This document shows positions 34,045 to 42,889 of a DNA stretch of 64,000 bases, in pieces. The translations under genes and the position numbers were made by a program. This stretch comes from Fimbriimonas ginsengisoli Gsoil 348 (lineage in GTDB: Bacteria; Armatimonadota; Fimbriimonadia; Fimbriimonadales; Fimbriimonadaceae). Under the pieces are notes generated by a model, which did no database searches, was not told the origin of the DNA, and saw nothing but the letters and a program-made list of their open reading frames with translations. Every line of letters starts with the position of its first letter. The stretch's first letter is position 1. The stretch lies in assembly GCF_000724625.1 (NCBI RefSeq), contig NZ_CP007139.1, forward strand, positions 1,488,001 to 1,552,000. The letters run 5' to 3'.

Positions 34045-34467
34045 TTACGACGTCTTCGCGGCCTCGGACTTCACCATCCGCACCATTCCGGTTAAGCCCA
34101 GGCTCTTTCCCATCGAGAGCTCGCGTCCGAAGATGTCGTAAACGATCTCGTCCGGTACCGATTGAACGTCTTCAACCGGCTCGCCGGAAAGACCCTGGTC
34201 GAGGATACGCGCCAAGGCCATCGCTGAGATACCTTGGGGATTGTCGACGGCGAAGCGATACCGCTTTCCTCGAGAGAACGGCTCCGAGTCCACATACACC
34301 TCGCTCTCGCATCCCGGAACCCGCGTAGTCGGATTGCGGGGCAGCTCCTCCGGTGAGGGATTTCGGAACTCCTCGCCCAGCTCGATCAGCGCCTGGATCC
34401 GGTCGTTACGGTCGGTGAAGAACGACAGGTCCTCCAAGATCGACTTCAATTTTTCCGGCATCGGCAT
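34045..34467 (-). CDS. sufE: SufE-family sulfur acceptor
   Basis: 140 residues with the SufE fold: N-terminal LSFFTDRNDRIQALIELGEE, then the sulfur-accepting cysteine C53 in RVPGCESEVYV, and C-terminal SMGKSLGLTGMVRMV. SufE takes the persulfide from the SufS cysteine desulfurase during iron-sulfur cluster assembly. No other suf genes are nearby. It is immediately upstream of the small helical gene on the same strand, with a 15-bp gap. Confidence 0.92.
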   Translation of the reverse strand: MPMPEKLKSILEDLSFFTDRNDRIQALIELGEEFRNPSPEELPRNPTTRVPGCESEVYVDSEPFSRGKRYRFAVDNPQGISAMALARILDQGLSGEPVEDVQSVPDEIVYDIFGRELSMGKSLGLTGMVRMVKSEAAKTS

Positions 34468-34563
34468 CGAATCTATTGTGACGCCCAGAACTTTCTATCC
34501 GCCGGACCGCTCTACCGATTGAAGTCCAACCGCAAGTGAAATGTGGCGGACAATGAGGTGCAA

Positions 34564-35421
34564 ATGCTCAGTGCGGTGCTTTCCCTCGTCCTCGCGCAAC
34601 AGGGCCGGCAGATCGAGAATCTTCCGTTCGAAATGCCCGAAGCGATCTTTCCCGGTCAGCGGGAGGTCGTCCTCGGTGTGCTGCCATATCGCGAGACGAT
34701 CATGCAGTTGATATACAGCAAGGATCTCCCTTCGACCGCCGACATGAAGGGGATCAACCCGCCGGTGTGGGACGAGTATCCGCTCGGGTTCGTCAAGTGG
34801 AGCGTCAAGCCGGACAGCTTTGCCGGAAAACCGTGCATGTCGCTTCGAATGGAGGGACTCTTCGTTCCGAGCTACAACTTTAAGTTCAAAGGCGGCACCA
34901 AGCAGGTACGGACCTCGCTCGACGTGCGGGGGGTCTCCCAATGGTGGGTCACTTCCGACGGCACCATTCTTCGCCAATACGAACAGCGAATGGACAAACG
35001 CGGAATCCGATCCGCCAACTGCACATACGGCAAAGACTCGGTGACGGTGCAAGTGGACAACTACGGCGCCCGGTCCGCCACCGAGCTGTTTCCCAGCGAC
35101 ATGGATCAGCTCCAACTCCAGTTCAAGCCGATGATTGTCGAAGGCAAAGTCGTAATGCCGGAGAAGGAGTACCTGGTGTACGACCCATTCACGAGCGGCT
35201 TCATCAAGCGAACCGCCAAGGTCGCCGGCCGCTTCAATGGCAACTACCTTCAGCTCCCATTCGAGGGGAACCACGTCGACTTCAGCGGCCTCATTCCGGG
35301 CACCGTCAAGGCGTACATCAGCAAAGAGGGAGACCTGGTGAAGATCGATCTCCCGCACGACCGTTACTGCGTGATGAACTCCACTCCCCCCGGGAAGGAA
35401 GGGCAAAAGGTCGGCGGATGA
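34564..35421 (+). CDS. Exported protein, first of a tandem paralogous pair
   Basis: 285 residues from ATG 34564 (GAGG 6 nt upstream), leader MLSAVLSLVLAQQ. The body is beta-rich with no recognised family: IFPGQREVVLGVLPYRETIM, WDEYPLGFVKWSVKP, QWWVTSDGTILRQYE, LQLQFKPMIVEGKVVMPEKE, and a C-terminal YISKEGDLVKIDLPHDRYCV. The next gene has the same blocks in the same order, so they arose by tandem duplication. They are joined by an ATGA stop/start overlap and are likely co-translated. Confidence 0.75.
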   Translation: MLSAVLSLVLAQQGRQIENLPFEMPEAIFPGQREVVLGVLPYRETIMQLIYSKDLPSTADMKGINPPVWDEYPLGFVKWSVKPDSFAGKPCMSLRMEGLFVPSYNFKFKGGTKQVRTSLDVRGVSQWWVTSDGTILRQYEQRMDKRGIRSANCTYGKDSVTVQVDNYGARSATELFPSDMDQLQLQFKPMIVEGKVVMPEKEYLVYDPFTSGFIKRTAKVAGRFNGNYLQLPFEGNHVDFSGLIPGTVKAYISKEGDLVKIDLPHDRYCVMNSTPPGKEGQKVGG

Positions 35422-36266
35422 TCGGAACCCTGGTTGCTCTCGCGGCACTGTCCCAGGGACGCCAGGTCGTGGGAATCACCCCCGTCACCTTCGACGTCGC
35501 CTACCTTCCCGGCCAGCGCGAGATCGTCGTCGGGGCAAAGCCATACCGGGACACCGTTATGGCGATCCAGTACAGCGGCGAGTCGGCCCCTCTTTCCGGT
35601 GGCGGCCGCATTCAGGCCCCGGTCTGGGAGGAGCACGCGGAAGGCTACGTTCGGTGGTCGCTCCAGCCGTCCGACCTCGACGGCATCAAATGCCTCCTTC
35701 TAAAGACGGAAGGGATCACGAAGCCGAAATTCCACGGCGTTCAGGTCATGGTTCAGGCGATCCGCAACTATTGGCTAACCTCCGAAGGGCAGATCCTAAA
35801 GCAGTTCGACCTGCAGAGCGACCCGCTCGGCGCCCGCGCCGCCACTTCGATTTTTCACGAAGACTCAGTGGACATTGAGGTGACGGAGGGCAAAGACACG
35901 CGAAAAACCACCCTCTACCCCGGCGACGCGATGTCACGCATCCAATCCCAGTTCAAGCCGATGATGCAAGGGACCAAGGTCGAAATGGACGAAAAGCGAT
36001 TCGCCGTCTTCAATCCGTTCCGAGGCGGCTACGACGAATACACGGTAAAGCGCAGCGGCCGCTTCGCCGGCCCCTACATGCAGATCCCATTCAAGGGCGA
36101 AAGCTTCGATATCGTCGGCCCCAAGGCCAAGCAGCGAGCGTTCGTCAGCGAAGAAGGAGACCTCGTCAAAGTCGAACTCCCCAAAAACCGCTTCCTCGTC
36201 CTAACCACCGCCCCCGCCAGCCGCGAAACCCCGTACTGGACCGTCCCCGCCAAGGGCGGTGGCTAG
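35418..36266 (+). CDS. Exported protein, second of the tandem paralogous pair
   Basis: 282 residues from ATG 35418, overlapping the previous stop. The leader is MIGTLVALAALSQG. It shares with its neighbour YLPGQREIVVGAKPYRDTVM, VWEEHAEGYVRWSLQPSDLD, NYWLTSEGQILKQFDLQSD, FKPMMQGTKVEMDEKRF and FVSEEGDLVKVELPKNRFLV. Divergence is substantial, so the duplication is old and both copies are retained. Function unknown. Confidence 0.75.
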   Translation: MIGTLVALAALSQGRQVVGITPVTFDVAYLPGQREIVVGAKPYRDTVMAIQYSGESAPLSGGGRIQAPVWEEHAEGYVRWSLQPSDLDGIKCLLLKTEGITKPKFHGVQVMVQAIRNYWLTSEGQILKQFDLQSDPLGARAATSIFHEDSVDIEVTEGKDTRKTTLYPGDAMSRIQSQFKPMMQGTKVEMDEKRFAVFNPFRGGYDEYTVKRSGRFAGPYMQIPFKGESFDIVGPKAKQRAFVSEEGDLVKVELPKNRFLVLTTAPASRETPYWTVPAKGGG

Positions 36267-36302
36267 GCTTGCTCCTCCTAACCCAACGGCCGGCACGAAC
36301 TG

Positions 36303-36815
36303 ATGAAGTCAGTTCCTCCCGCGATAGGAAAGGATAGACACGTGGCGTCGCCCGAAGATTGGAGGCCGGAGGCTTGGCTGAGACTGATGCTGAGTAGGGA
36401 ATATTTGAGGGAGAGCCAGCTAGAACAAGCCCGCTCGATTGCGGACGCAACCGGCGAGAGAGATCTCACTCCGATACTTCTCTCGCTAGGTTTCATCGGG
36501 GAGCGCGAACTGGCGCTTGCGATGTCGCTCCGGATGGGTTGCGCCTTCGCGGACCTTGAAAAGGTGCCGGTAGACTCCACGGCACTGGCGTTGATTCCTC
36601 GAGAAATCGCCCAAACCTGGCTCGCGCTGCCACTCAAGAAGGATGGTAACAACCTTTGGGTGGCGATGGCAGATCCTTCGGATCGGGAAGCGATCGAAAA
36701 GCTTCACGAGTGCTGCGGCTGCCGCATCATCCCGGTGGCCGCGGCCGCCAGTGCCATCGCCATGGCAATCACCCGAGGGTATTCGACGCCCGAAGACGGT
36801 GGGGCATCCCGATGA
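36303..36815 (+). CDS. Stand-alone GspE/MshEN-type N-terminal domain (copy 1)
   Basis: 170 residues that correspond only to the N-terminal domain of type II secretion/type IV pilus ATPases: LLSLGFIGERELALAMSLRM, GCAFADLEKVPVDSTALALI, PREIAQTWLALPLKKDGNNL and WVAMADPSDREAIEKL. No ATPase follows. Such MshEN/T2SSE_N domains bind c-di-GMP in some proteins. Joined to the next gene by an ATGA overlap; the second gene is a paralogue. Likely cytoplasmic adaptors. Confidence 0.8.
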   Translation: MKSVPPAIGKDRHVASPEDWRPEAWLRLMLSREYLRESQLEQARSIADATGERDLTPILLSLGFIGERELALAMSLRMGCAFADLEKVPVDSTALALIPREIAQTWLALPLKKDGNNLWVAMADPSDREAIEKLHECCGCRIIPVAAAASAIAMAITRGYSTPEDGGASR

Positions 36816-37294
36816 GACGTACTCGAAATTCTGCTCCCGAGCCGGACCACGACAACTTACGCTGGGCCGCCTGGGTGCGCCTGTTTCGGAACCTCGGATA
36901 CCTAAGTGACGAGCAGATCGAAGAAGCTCGGGAGGTAGCGAAAACGACAAGGGCGAAGGACATCCGCGAAACGTTGTTGTCCATCGGCATGTTCGGGGAT
37001 CGCGCATTTCTACAATCGAAAGCGCAGGAGATGGGCTACGCCTTCGCTGATTTCGACCGAATCATCCCCGATCCGGATGCGATCTCCGCGGTCCCACCCC
37101 ACCTCGCCCGCGCCGGACGGGCGTTTCCACTAAAGAAGCAAGGCAACAACCTGTGGGTGGCCTTGGCCGACCCTTCCAACCTTCTGGCAATGGATGCAAT
37201 CCGAGCGGCAAGCGGGCTCCGCGTGATCCCAGTTCTGGCCGTCCCCGAACAGATCGACGCTGCCATCCAACGCGAGTATCCGATTCCCGAGTGA
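36812..37294 (+). CDS. Stand-alone GspE/MshEN-type N-terminal domain (copy 2)
   Basis: 160 residues from ATG 36812. It has the same block order as copy 1: LLSIGMFGDRAFLQSKAQEM, GYAFADFDRIIPDPDAISAV, PPHLARAGRAFPLKKQGNNL and WVALADPSNLLAMDAI. A stretch RLFRNLGYLSDEQIEEAREV is the helix that in MshEN domains contributes to c-di-GMP binding. No ATPase domain is attached, so its likely role is as a ligand-sensing or adaptor unit for a pilus or secretion machine encoded elsewhere. Confidence 0.8.
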   Translation: MRRTRNSAPEPDHDNLRWAAWVRLFRNLGYLSDEQIEEAREVAKTTRAKDIRETLLSIGMFGDRAFLQSKAQEMGYAFADFDRIIPDPDAISAVPPHLARAGRAFPLKKQGNNLWVALADPSNLLAMDAIRAASGLRVIPVLAVPEQIDAAIQREYPIPE

Positions 37295-37303
37295 GGCGTC
37301 AGC

Positions 37304-37375
37304 CGGACCGCTGGTCTCCAGACCGGCTTCACACGACCAGGATGGTCGTGATACACACGGGCTGGAAGCACCGTG
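37304..37375. repeat. Palindromic units of the 7+5+7 family (partly degenerate)
   Basis: CCGCTGGTCTCCAGACCGG, CACGACC-AGGAT-GGTCGTG, and CACGGGC-TGGAA-GCaCCGTG with one inserted base. Same orientation and order as the last two units at 16913-17060. Confidence 0.75.
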
Positions 37376-37415
37376 CCACAGGCGAATCATGCTATAAGCG
37401 GCAAGGGACCGCCGA

Positions 37416-39551
37416 ATGTTGATTGCCGCCTCTCTCCTCCTCGCTGCCATGACCACGTCCGATCTGCCCCCCTACCAACCGAAACCATCCCAGGGCGATT
37501 GGCTCGTCGCCACAACCTCGGAGAAGGCCGATGTCTACCGAACGCAAGACGGTCTGGCCATCTCTAACGGCCTCGTCTCCCGAATCTTCAAGTTCGCTCC
37601 GAACGCCGGAACCGTCGCCCTGAACGACCTCATGACCGGCACCGCTCTGCTGCGCGCCACCGGCCCCGAGGCGGTTCTCAACATCGACGGCAAAGACGTT
37701 CCGATCGGTGGCCTCCAAGGCCAACCAAACCGCGCCTTCCTCCTCGACGAGTGGGTGAAAGAGCTCAAGCCGATCGCCGGCGCCCTGACCTTCAAAGGTT
37801 ACGAGATCGGCGTTCCGGTAGCGCGACTGCCATGGGTCCACAATCGCCCCGCCCCCAACGCTGCTTGGCCCCCTAAAGGAAAGGCGCTCACCCTCAAATA
37901 CGCCAACGGCGCCATCGAAGCCGATATCCGATACGAGATCTACGACGGCATTCCGCTCATCGGCAAGCACATCAAGATCCGCAACGTGGGATCCAAGCCG
38001 TTCCATCTGACCGGCTTCGAGACCGAGCGGCTAAGCCTTGTCGAAGGCGAATCGAGCGTCGACCCCAGCGCCGAGTGGCGAAAGCCGCCTGTCACCGTCG
38101 TGACCGACTACAGCTTCGCCGGAATGGCGATGGGCGCCTCCAATCGGTGCGCCCGCTGGGAAACCGAGCCGGAGTACGGCACTCAAGTCAATTACGACCT
38201 TAAGACCCCCTGCCGGCTGGTGGTAAAGCCGCCCTTGGGTCCGGACGCGGTGGTCGCTCCCGGCCAAACCTTCGACACGTTCTGGACCTTCACCCTCGTG
38301 CACGACTCTACCGAGCGCGAGCGCCAAGGCCTCGGCGTGCGCCGGATGTACCGCACCCTCGCTCCCTGGGCTACCGAAAACCCGCTCATGCTCCACCTCA
38401 CCTCCGTCGACCCGGAGGTTGTCCACCGCGCGATGGACCAAGCGGCAGACGTCGGCTTCGAGATGGTGATCTTCTCGTTCGGCAGCGGCCTGGACATGGA
38501 GGACGTCTCGCCCCCGAACATCCAAAAGTTCAAAGACTTCGCCGAGTACGCCCATAGGAAAGGGCTGCAGGTCGGCGGCTACTCCCTTCTCGCCAGCCGG
38601 CATATCGACGATGCGAACGACGTGCTGAACCCCAAAGACGGCAAGCCGGGCGGCGCGGTTTTCGGCTTTTCACCGTGCCTCGGAAGCGAGTGGGGGATCC
38701 GCTACTTTAAGCACCTGCGGACCTTCCTCACCGAGACCGGATTCGACCTCCTTGAGCACGACGGCAGCTACCCCGGCGACGTCTGCGCCTCCACCAAACA
38801 TCCGGGGCATCGAGGGCTGGAAGATTCACAGTGGACCCAGTACCGCACGATCGCCGACTTCTACCACTGGTGCCGTGACCGTGGCCTCTTCCTGAACGTG
38901 CCGGACCACTACTTCCTCGCCGGCAGCAACAAAACCGGCATGGGATACCGCGAGACGAACTGGTCTCTCCCCCGCCTCCAACAGCACATCCACGCCCGCC
39001 AAAACTTGTTCGACGGAACCTGGGAGAAGACGCCGAGCATGGGCTGGATGATGACTCCCCTTGTCGAATATCAAGGGGGCGGCGCCGCCGCTACGATCGA
39101 GCCCTTAAAGGAACACCTGCAGGATTACTCGCTGCACCTCATGAACAACCTCGGCTACGGTGCGCAGGCGTGCTACCGCGGGCCGCGCCTGTACGATTCG
39201 CCCGAGACGCGCGCGATGGTCAAACGGTGGGTCGACTGGTTCAAGAAGCACCGGGCGATCCTCGAGTCCGACGTGATCCACGTCCGCCGCGCCGACGGCC
39301 GCCAACTCGACGCCGTCCTCCACGTGAACCCGTCCCTCGAGACAAAGGGCATGGCCGTAATCTACAACCCCCTCGACGGCCCACTGAAAGGCGACGTGGT
39401 CCTGCCCTTGTACTACACCGGCCTAAAGGATCGGGCAAAAATCAGCCTCGACGACGGCCCAGAAAGGCCCCGCCGCCTCGACCGCAAGTCGAAGCTAACC
39501 CTGACCGTGGAGGTTCCGGCAAAGAGTTGCGTATGGGTGACGATCCGATAA
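37416..39551 (+). CDS. Exported GH36/alpha-galactosidase-like glycoside hydrolase
   Basis: 711 residues, short leader (MLIAASLLLAAMT). The N-terminal half is a beta-sandwich (ISNGLVSRIFKFAPNAGTVA, VGSKPFHLTGFETERLSLVE). The C-terminal half is a TIM barrel with FEMVIFSFGSGLDME, GLQVGGYSLLASR, FDLLEHDGSYPGD (possible catalytic Asp at the D-x-x-x-x-D type site) and LNNLGYGAQACYRGP. This is the alpha-galactosidase-like clan D architecture, but the exact family and sugar are unclear. It runs co-directionally with the following TlpA-like gene. Confidence 0.72.
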   Translation: MLIAASLLLAAMTTSDLPPYQPKPSQGDWLVATTSEKADVYRTQDGLAISNGLVSRIFKFAPNAGTVALNDLMTGTALLRATGPEAVLNIDGKDVPIGGLQGQPNRAFLLDEWVKELKPIAGALTFKGYEIGVPVARLPWVHNRPAPNAAWPPKGKALTLKYANGAIEADIRYEIYDGIPLIGKHIKIRNVGSKPFHLTGFETERLSLVEGESSVDPSAEWRKPPVTVVTDYSFAGMAMGASNRCARWETEPEYGTQVNYDLKTPCRLVVKPPLGPDAVVAPGQTFDTFWTFTLVHDSTERERQGLGVRRMYRTLAPWATENPLMLHLTSVDPEVVHRAMDQAADVGFEMVIFSFGSGLDMEDVSPPNIQKFKDFAEYAHRKGLQVGGYSLLASRHIDDANDVLNPKDGKPGGAVFGFSPCLGSEWGIRYFKHLRTFLTETGFDLLEHDGSYPGDVCASTKHPGHRGLEDSQWTQYRTIADFYHWCRDRGLFLNVPDHYFLAGSNKTGMGYRETNWSLPRLQQHIHARQNLFDGTWEKTPSMGWMMTPLVEYQGGGAAATIEPLKEHLQDYSLHLMNNLGYGAQACYRGPRLYDSPETRAMVKRWVDWFKKHRAILESDVIHVRRADGRQLDAVLHVNPSLETKGMAVIYNPLDGPLKGDVVLPLYYTGLKDRAKISLDDGPERPRRLDRKSKLTLTVEVPAKSCVWVTIR

Positions 39552-39562
39552 CCCCGCCGTGG

Positions 39563-39604
39563 CACGGGCGGCTCGCCCATGGGTATCTCGGCGGCCCGCC
39601 CGAG
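39563..39604. repeat. Degenerate palindromic units of the 7+5+7 family
   Basis: CACGGGC-GGCTC-GCCCATG (one mismatch) and a CTCGGCGGCCCGCCCGAG hairpin follow the GH36-like gene. These are decayed relatives of the 16.9-kb units. Confidence 0.6.
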
Positions 39605-39790
39605 TGAAAACCGGCGCGAACCCAAATCGTCCAACGCGGCCCAAACCATCCCTTTTGCGAGTAACTCCGGAAAAAAGATTCCTCGCCAGCCAAGCAATCA
39701 ATCAGATCACTATGTTTTGGGACAATCGGCCACGCGCGGTGCGACAATAAGAGTAAGCAAGAATAGCCGGCCTGCCCGGGAGAGCTCACT

Positions 39791-40999
39791 ATGAAATTCG
39801 TTTTGAAAACCGCCGTCCTCGCCGCCCTCATGGTCGGCCTCTTTGGCTTCGTTGGGACCGACGACCCCGCGAAGGCCTTGCAGGAGCTTCGCAAATTCTC
39901 GACCGATACGTTCACGGCGGCGCGCGCGAACGGCCCCGACGCCATCCGCGAGGCGCAAACCAAGATTCTCGCGAAGGCAAAGGAAGCGGTAAGTGGCGTC
40001 GACGCAAGCAAAGTCGAGCCGAAAGACGGATTGGTTTGGGCGCAGTTGTTCCAAGCCGCACGCCAACCTGCCGACGAGCGAGCGGCAGCCGAGCGGTTCT
40101 TGACCTCTTCGCCTTCCGCCGACGAGAAGTTCTCCGCGCAAACGATGATCGTCTCCTCCTACTATTCCGAGAAGAACGGCGACGGCATCTATAACGCAAT
40201 CGAGCAGATCGAACCGGCAACTCCCACGCAAATCTCCACTGTCGTCGCCATTACCGCCGCCTACTCCGACCTGATCGCCAAAGCGAAAGGGCTCGACGCG
40301 ACCATCGCGCTGCTGAACAAAGTCGAGGCGCGCCTGGACACCAAGGCAACCGACGAAAAGGCTCGCCAGGGCGCCGAAGCCGGTGTTTACAACACTGCGT
40401 CCGCCAAGATGGAACTCCTCCGAGATGCCGGTCAAACCGACCGCGCGCTTAAAGAGCTGGACGCTTCCATGCTTCGCGTCGACGAAAAGAGCCAATCCGG
40501 TAGCAGAATCAAGACCCTGCGAAACCAGCTAACCGTAGTCGGCGCCCCCGCTCCCGTACTGAATATCGAGCGTGGCTACGGCGACTTCCCCGGTCTCGAC
40601 AAGATGAAAGGGAAAGTGGTCGTCCTCGACTTCTTCGCCCACTGGTGCGGCCCGTGCAAAGCCGCCTTCCCCGAGATGAAGACGATGTATGCCGACCTTC
40701 ATGCAAAGGGCCTCGAAATCGTTGGTCTGACCACTTATTACGGCTACTACAAAGCCGAAAGGGGGATCACCAAAGACGCCGAATACGCCAAGATGGCCGA
40801 CTTCGTGAAGGAGTTCGACCTTCCGTGGGCGGTCCAATACGGCGACCGAACGAACTTCGTCAACTACGGCGTCACCGCCATCCCTCACGTCGCCGTCATC
40901 GACAAGAAAGGTGTGGTGCGAAACATCAAAATCGGCTACGAACCCGAAAAATTCCCCGCCTTCCGATCCATGATCGAAAAGCTCCTCGCCGAAAAGTAG
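39791..40999 (+). CDS. Exported thioredoxin-fold (TlpA/ResA-like) protein
   Basis: 402 residues, GGGAG upstream. A signal peptide (FVLKTAVLAALMVGLFGF) and a long helical N-terminal half (AKALQELRKFSTDTFTAARA; repeat-like, TPR-like) precede a C-terminal TlpA-type thioredoxin domain: KGKVVVLDFFAHWCGPCKAA with the redox pair C286/C289, then VGLTTYYGYYKAERG and a cis-Pro in YGVTAIPHVAVID. This indicates a periplasmic thiol-disulfide reductase, with the N-terminal half probably binding partners. Confidence 0.88.
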   Translation: MKFVLKTAVLAALMVGLFGFVGTDDPAKALQELRKFSTDTFTAARANGPDAIREAQTKILAKAKEAVSGVDASKVEPKDGLVWAQLFQAARQPADERAAAERFLTSSPSADEKFSAQTMIVSSYYSEKNGDGIYNAIEQIEPATPTQISTVVAITAAYSDLIAKAKGLDATIALLNKVEARLDTKATDEKARQGAEAGVYNTASAKMELLRDAGQTDRALKELDASMLRVDEKSQSGSRIKTLRNQLTVVGAPAPVLNIERGYGDFPGLDKMKGKVVVLDFFAHWCGPCKAAFPEMKTMYADLHAKGLEIVGLTTYYGYYKAERGITKDAEYAKMADFVKEFDLPWAVQYGDRTNFVNYGVTAIPHVAVIDKKGVVRNIKIGYEPEKFPAFRSMIEKLLAEK

Positions 41000-41006
41000 A
41001 ACGTGG

Positions 41007-41101
41007 CACTGGCATCTTGCCAGTGGGTCCCAGGGGCATCCTTGCCCCTGGACCTCCACACGACCTAGAAGGTCGTGATACACACGGGCTGGAAGCCCGT
41101 G
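41007..41101. repeat. Cluster of four palindromic units
   Basis: CACTGGC-ATCTT-GCCAGTG, CAGGGGC-ATCCTT-GCCCCTG, CACGACC-TAGAA-GGTCGTG and CACGGGC-TGGAA-GCCCGTG fill the gap between the TlpA-like gene and the ABC permeases. All arms are different; geometry is conserved (one unit has a 6-nt loop). Confidence 0.85.
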
Positions 41102-41145
41102 CCACCTACAGCGACCAATCCCCATAAACGGCTAATCTCAGAATC

Positions 41146-42042
41146 GTGACGCAGAAGGGACGTGGGCTGTTCATCGTTAGCTTCCTCGCGCCCGCGGTGC
41201 TGATTTACGGGTTCTTCGTCGTTTGGCCCCTGATTCAAGCCTTCGCATTTTCCACCTACCGTTGGCGGGGCATCTCCGCGCATAAAAAATTTGTCGGCGC
41301 GGAAAACTTCGTCAAGCTCTCGCACGACGAGGCGTTCGGAAAGGCGATCCGGAATAACCTCACCTTGCTCGTCGTCGGCGGCATCGTCATCATCGGGATC
41401 TCCGTCGCCCTCGCCCACGCCATGCAGGCGCGCGGAACGATGCCGAAGGCGCTCCGGTCGGTGATCCTGCTTCCGCAGATGATCTCGCTGGTGGTGGTGG
41501 CCATCCTCTGGACCTTCATCTTCAATCCGAACTTCGGGTTGCTCACCGCCGGCCTGAAAGCGGTCGGTTTGGGGGGCTGGGTGCACACCTGGCTTGGGGA
41601 CCCGAAGACCGCGTTGCCGAGTGTAGGAATCGCCTTCGTCTGGTATGCGGTGGGGTTCTACACGATGCTTTTCGCAACTGCATTGAAGTCGCTTCCCGAA
41701 GAAGTGGGGGAAGCCGCCTCCTTGGACGGGGCGATCGGCCTGCGACGTTTTTGGCAGGTGACGTGGCCCATGCTCTGGTCCGTAAAGCGGATTGCCGTCG
41801 TCCACCTCACGATCACGGTTGTGAACGTTTTTGCGCTCGTCTTCTTGATGACCCAAGGCGGGCCCGACCGGGCCACCGAGGTTTTGCTGACCTACCTGTA
41901 CGAGAGCGCGTTTAGGAACTCGCAGTTCGGCTATGCCACCGCGATCGCGGTCGTCAACTTCGTGCTGGTCATGATTCTAAGCGGATTGATCCTCGTCGCC
42001 TTCCGCCGCGACCCCCAGGAGCCGAGGAAGGTGCAGCCGTGA
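41146..42042 (+). CDS. Sugar ABC transporter permease (MalF-like)
   Basis: 298 residues from GTG 41146. About six transmembrane helices (LFIVSFLAPAVLIYGFFVVW ... LVMILSGLILVAF). The EAA loop that contacts the ATPase is EEVGEAASLDGAIGLRRFWQ. Typical MalF/UgpA-type subunit. Overlaps the next permease gene by a GTGA junction. No substrate-binding protein or ATPase is next to the pair. Confidence 0.9.
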   Translation: MTQKGRGLFIVSFLAPAVLIYGFFVVWPLIQAFAFSTYRWRGISAHKKFVGAENFVKLSHDEAFGKAIRNNLTLLVVGGIVIIGISVALAHAMQARGTMPKALRSVILLPQMISLVVVAILWTFIFNPNFGLLTAGLKAVGLGGWVHTWLGDPKTALPSVGIAFVWYAVGFYTMLFATALKSLPEEVGEAASLDGAIGLRRFWQVTWPMLWSVKRIAVVHLTITVVNVFALVFLMTQGGPDRATEVLLTYLYESAFRNSQFGYATAIAVVNFVLVMILSGLILVAFRRDPQEPRKVQP

Positions 42043-42854
42043 AGCGAATCGCCGCCCTTTTCACCGGGGTTTGCGTCCTGGTCATTCTCGTTCCGATCCT
42101 TTGGGTGCTTTTGTCTTCCCTGAAGACGGGAGACCAGATCGTCGGCCATCCCTGGTCCCTCCCCACGACTCCGCACTGGGTCAATTACGTGAACGCTTGG
42201 CAAACCGCAGGCATCGGGCGCGCCTTCGGCAACAGCCTTCTGGTGACGCTCGGCACGCTGGCGCTGCTCCTCCCTTCCGGAGCGATGGCGGCCTACGTCT
42301 TGGCGCGTTACGAGTTTCCCGGACGGGGCCTCCTGTTCGGCGGCTTTCTCGGCGGCATGATGTTTCCGCACTTCCTAGTCATCGTTCCGCTCTTCTTCTT
42401 GATGAAAAGCCTCGACCTTTTGGACACGCGGACCGGGTTGACCATCGTGTACGTCGCCTATTCGCTCTCCTTCACGGTGTTCGTACTGACCGGCTTCTTC
42501 CAAACCCTGCCCAAGGAGCTTGGCGAGGCCGCGATGATCGACGGGGCTGGCCACGCGGGGACGTTCTGGCAGGTGATGCTTCCGCTTGCCAAGCCGGGCC
42601 TCATCGTCGTGGGCATCTTCAACGCGATCGGGCTTTGGAACGAGTACGGCTTGGCCTTGGTGCTTATCCCCAGCGCCGCCAATCAAACCCTGCCGCTAGG
42701 AATCGCGAACCTGACGATGACGCAGCAATACCAGAGCGACTGGGGCGCCCTGTTCGCGGGCTTAGTCATCGTCATGCTCCCCGTCGTGATCGTCTACGCC
42801 ATCTTCCGAGACCGCATTCACGAGACGATGCTGGCCGGCGCCGTAAAGGGCTAA
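42039..42854 (+). CDS. Sugar ABC transporter permease (MalG-like)
   Basis: 271 residues, about six transmembrane helices, with the EAA motif LGEAAMIDGAGHAGTFWQVM. The N-terminal LFTGVCVLVILVPILWVLLS is typical of MalG/UgpE. It forms the membrane dimer with the upstream MalF-like protein. The cognate binding protein and ATPase must be encoded elsewhere (shared MsmK-type ATPases are known in other bacteria). Confidence 0.9.
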   Translation: MKRIAALFTGVCVLVILVPILWVLLSSLKTGDQIVGHPWSLPTTPHWVNYVNAWQTAGIGRAFGNSLLVTLGTLALLLPSGAMAAYVLARYEFPGRGLLFGGFLGGMMFPHFLVIVPLFFLMKSLDLLDTRTGLTIVYVAYSLSFTVFVLTGFFQTLPKELGEAAMIDGAGHAGTFWQVMLPLAKPGLIVVGIFNAIGLWNEYGLALVLIPSAANQTLPLGIANLTMTQQYQSDWGALFAGLVIVMLPVVIVYAIFRDRIHETMLAGAVKG

Positions 42855-42889
42855 ACCCCGGAGCGCGGACGTCCCGCCCGCCCTTCAGA

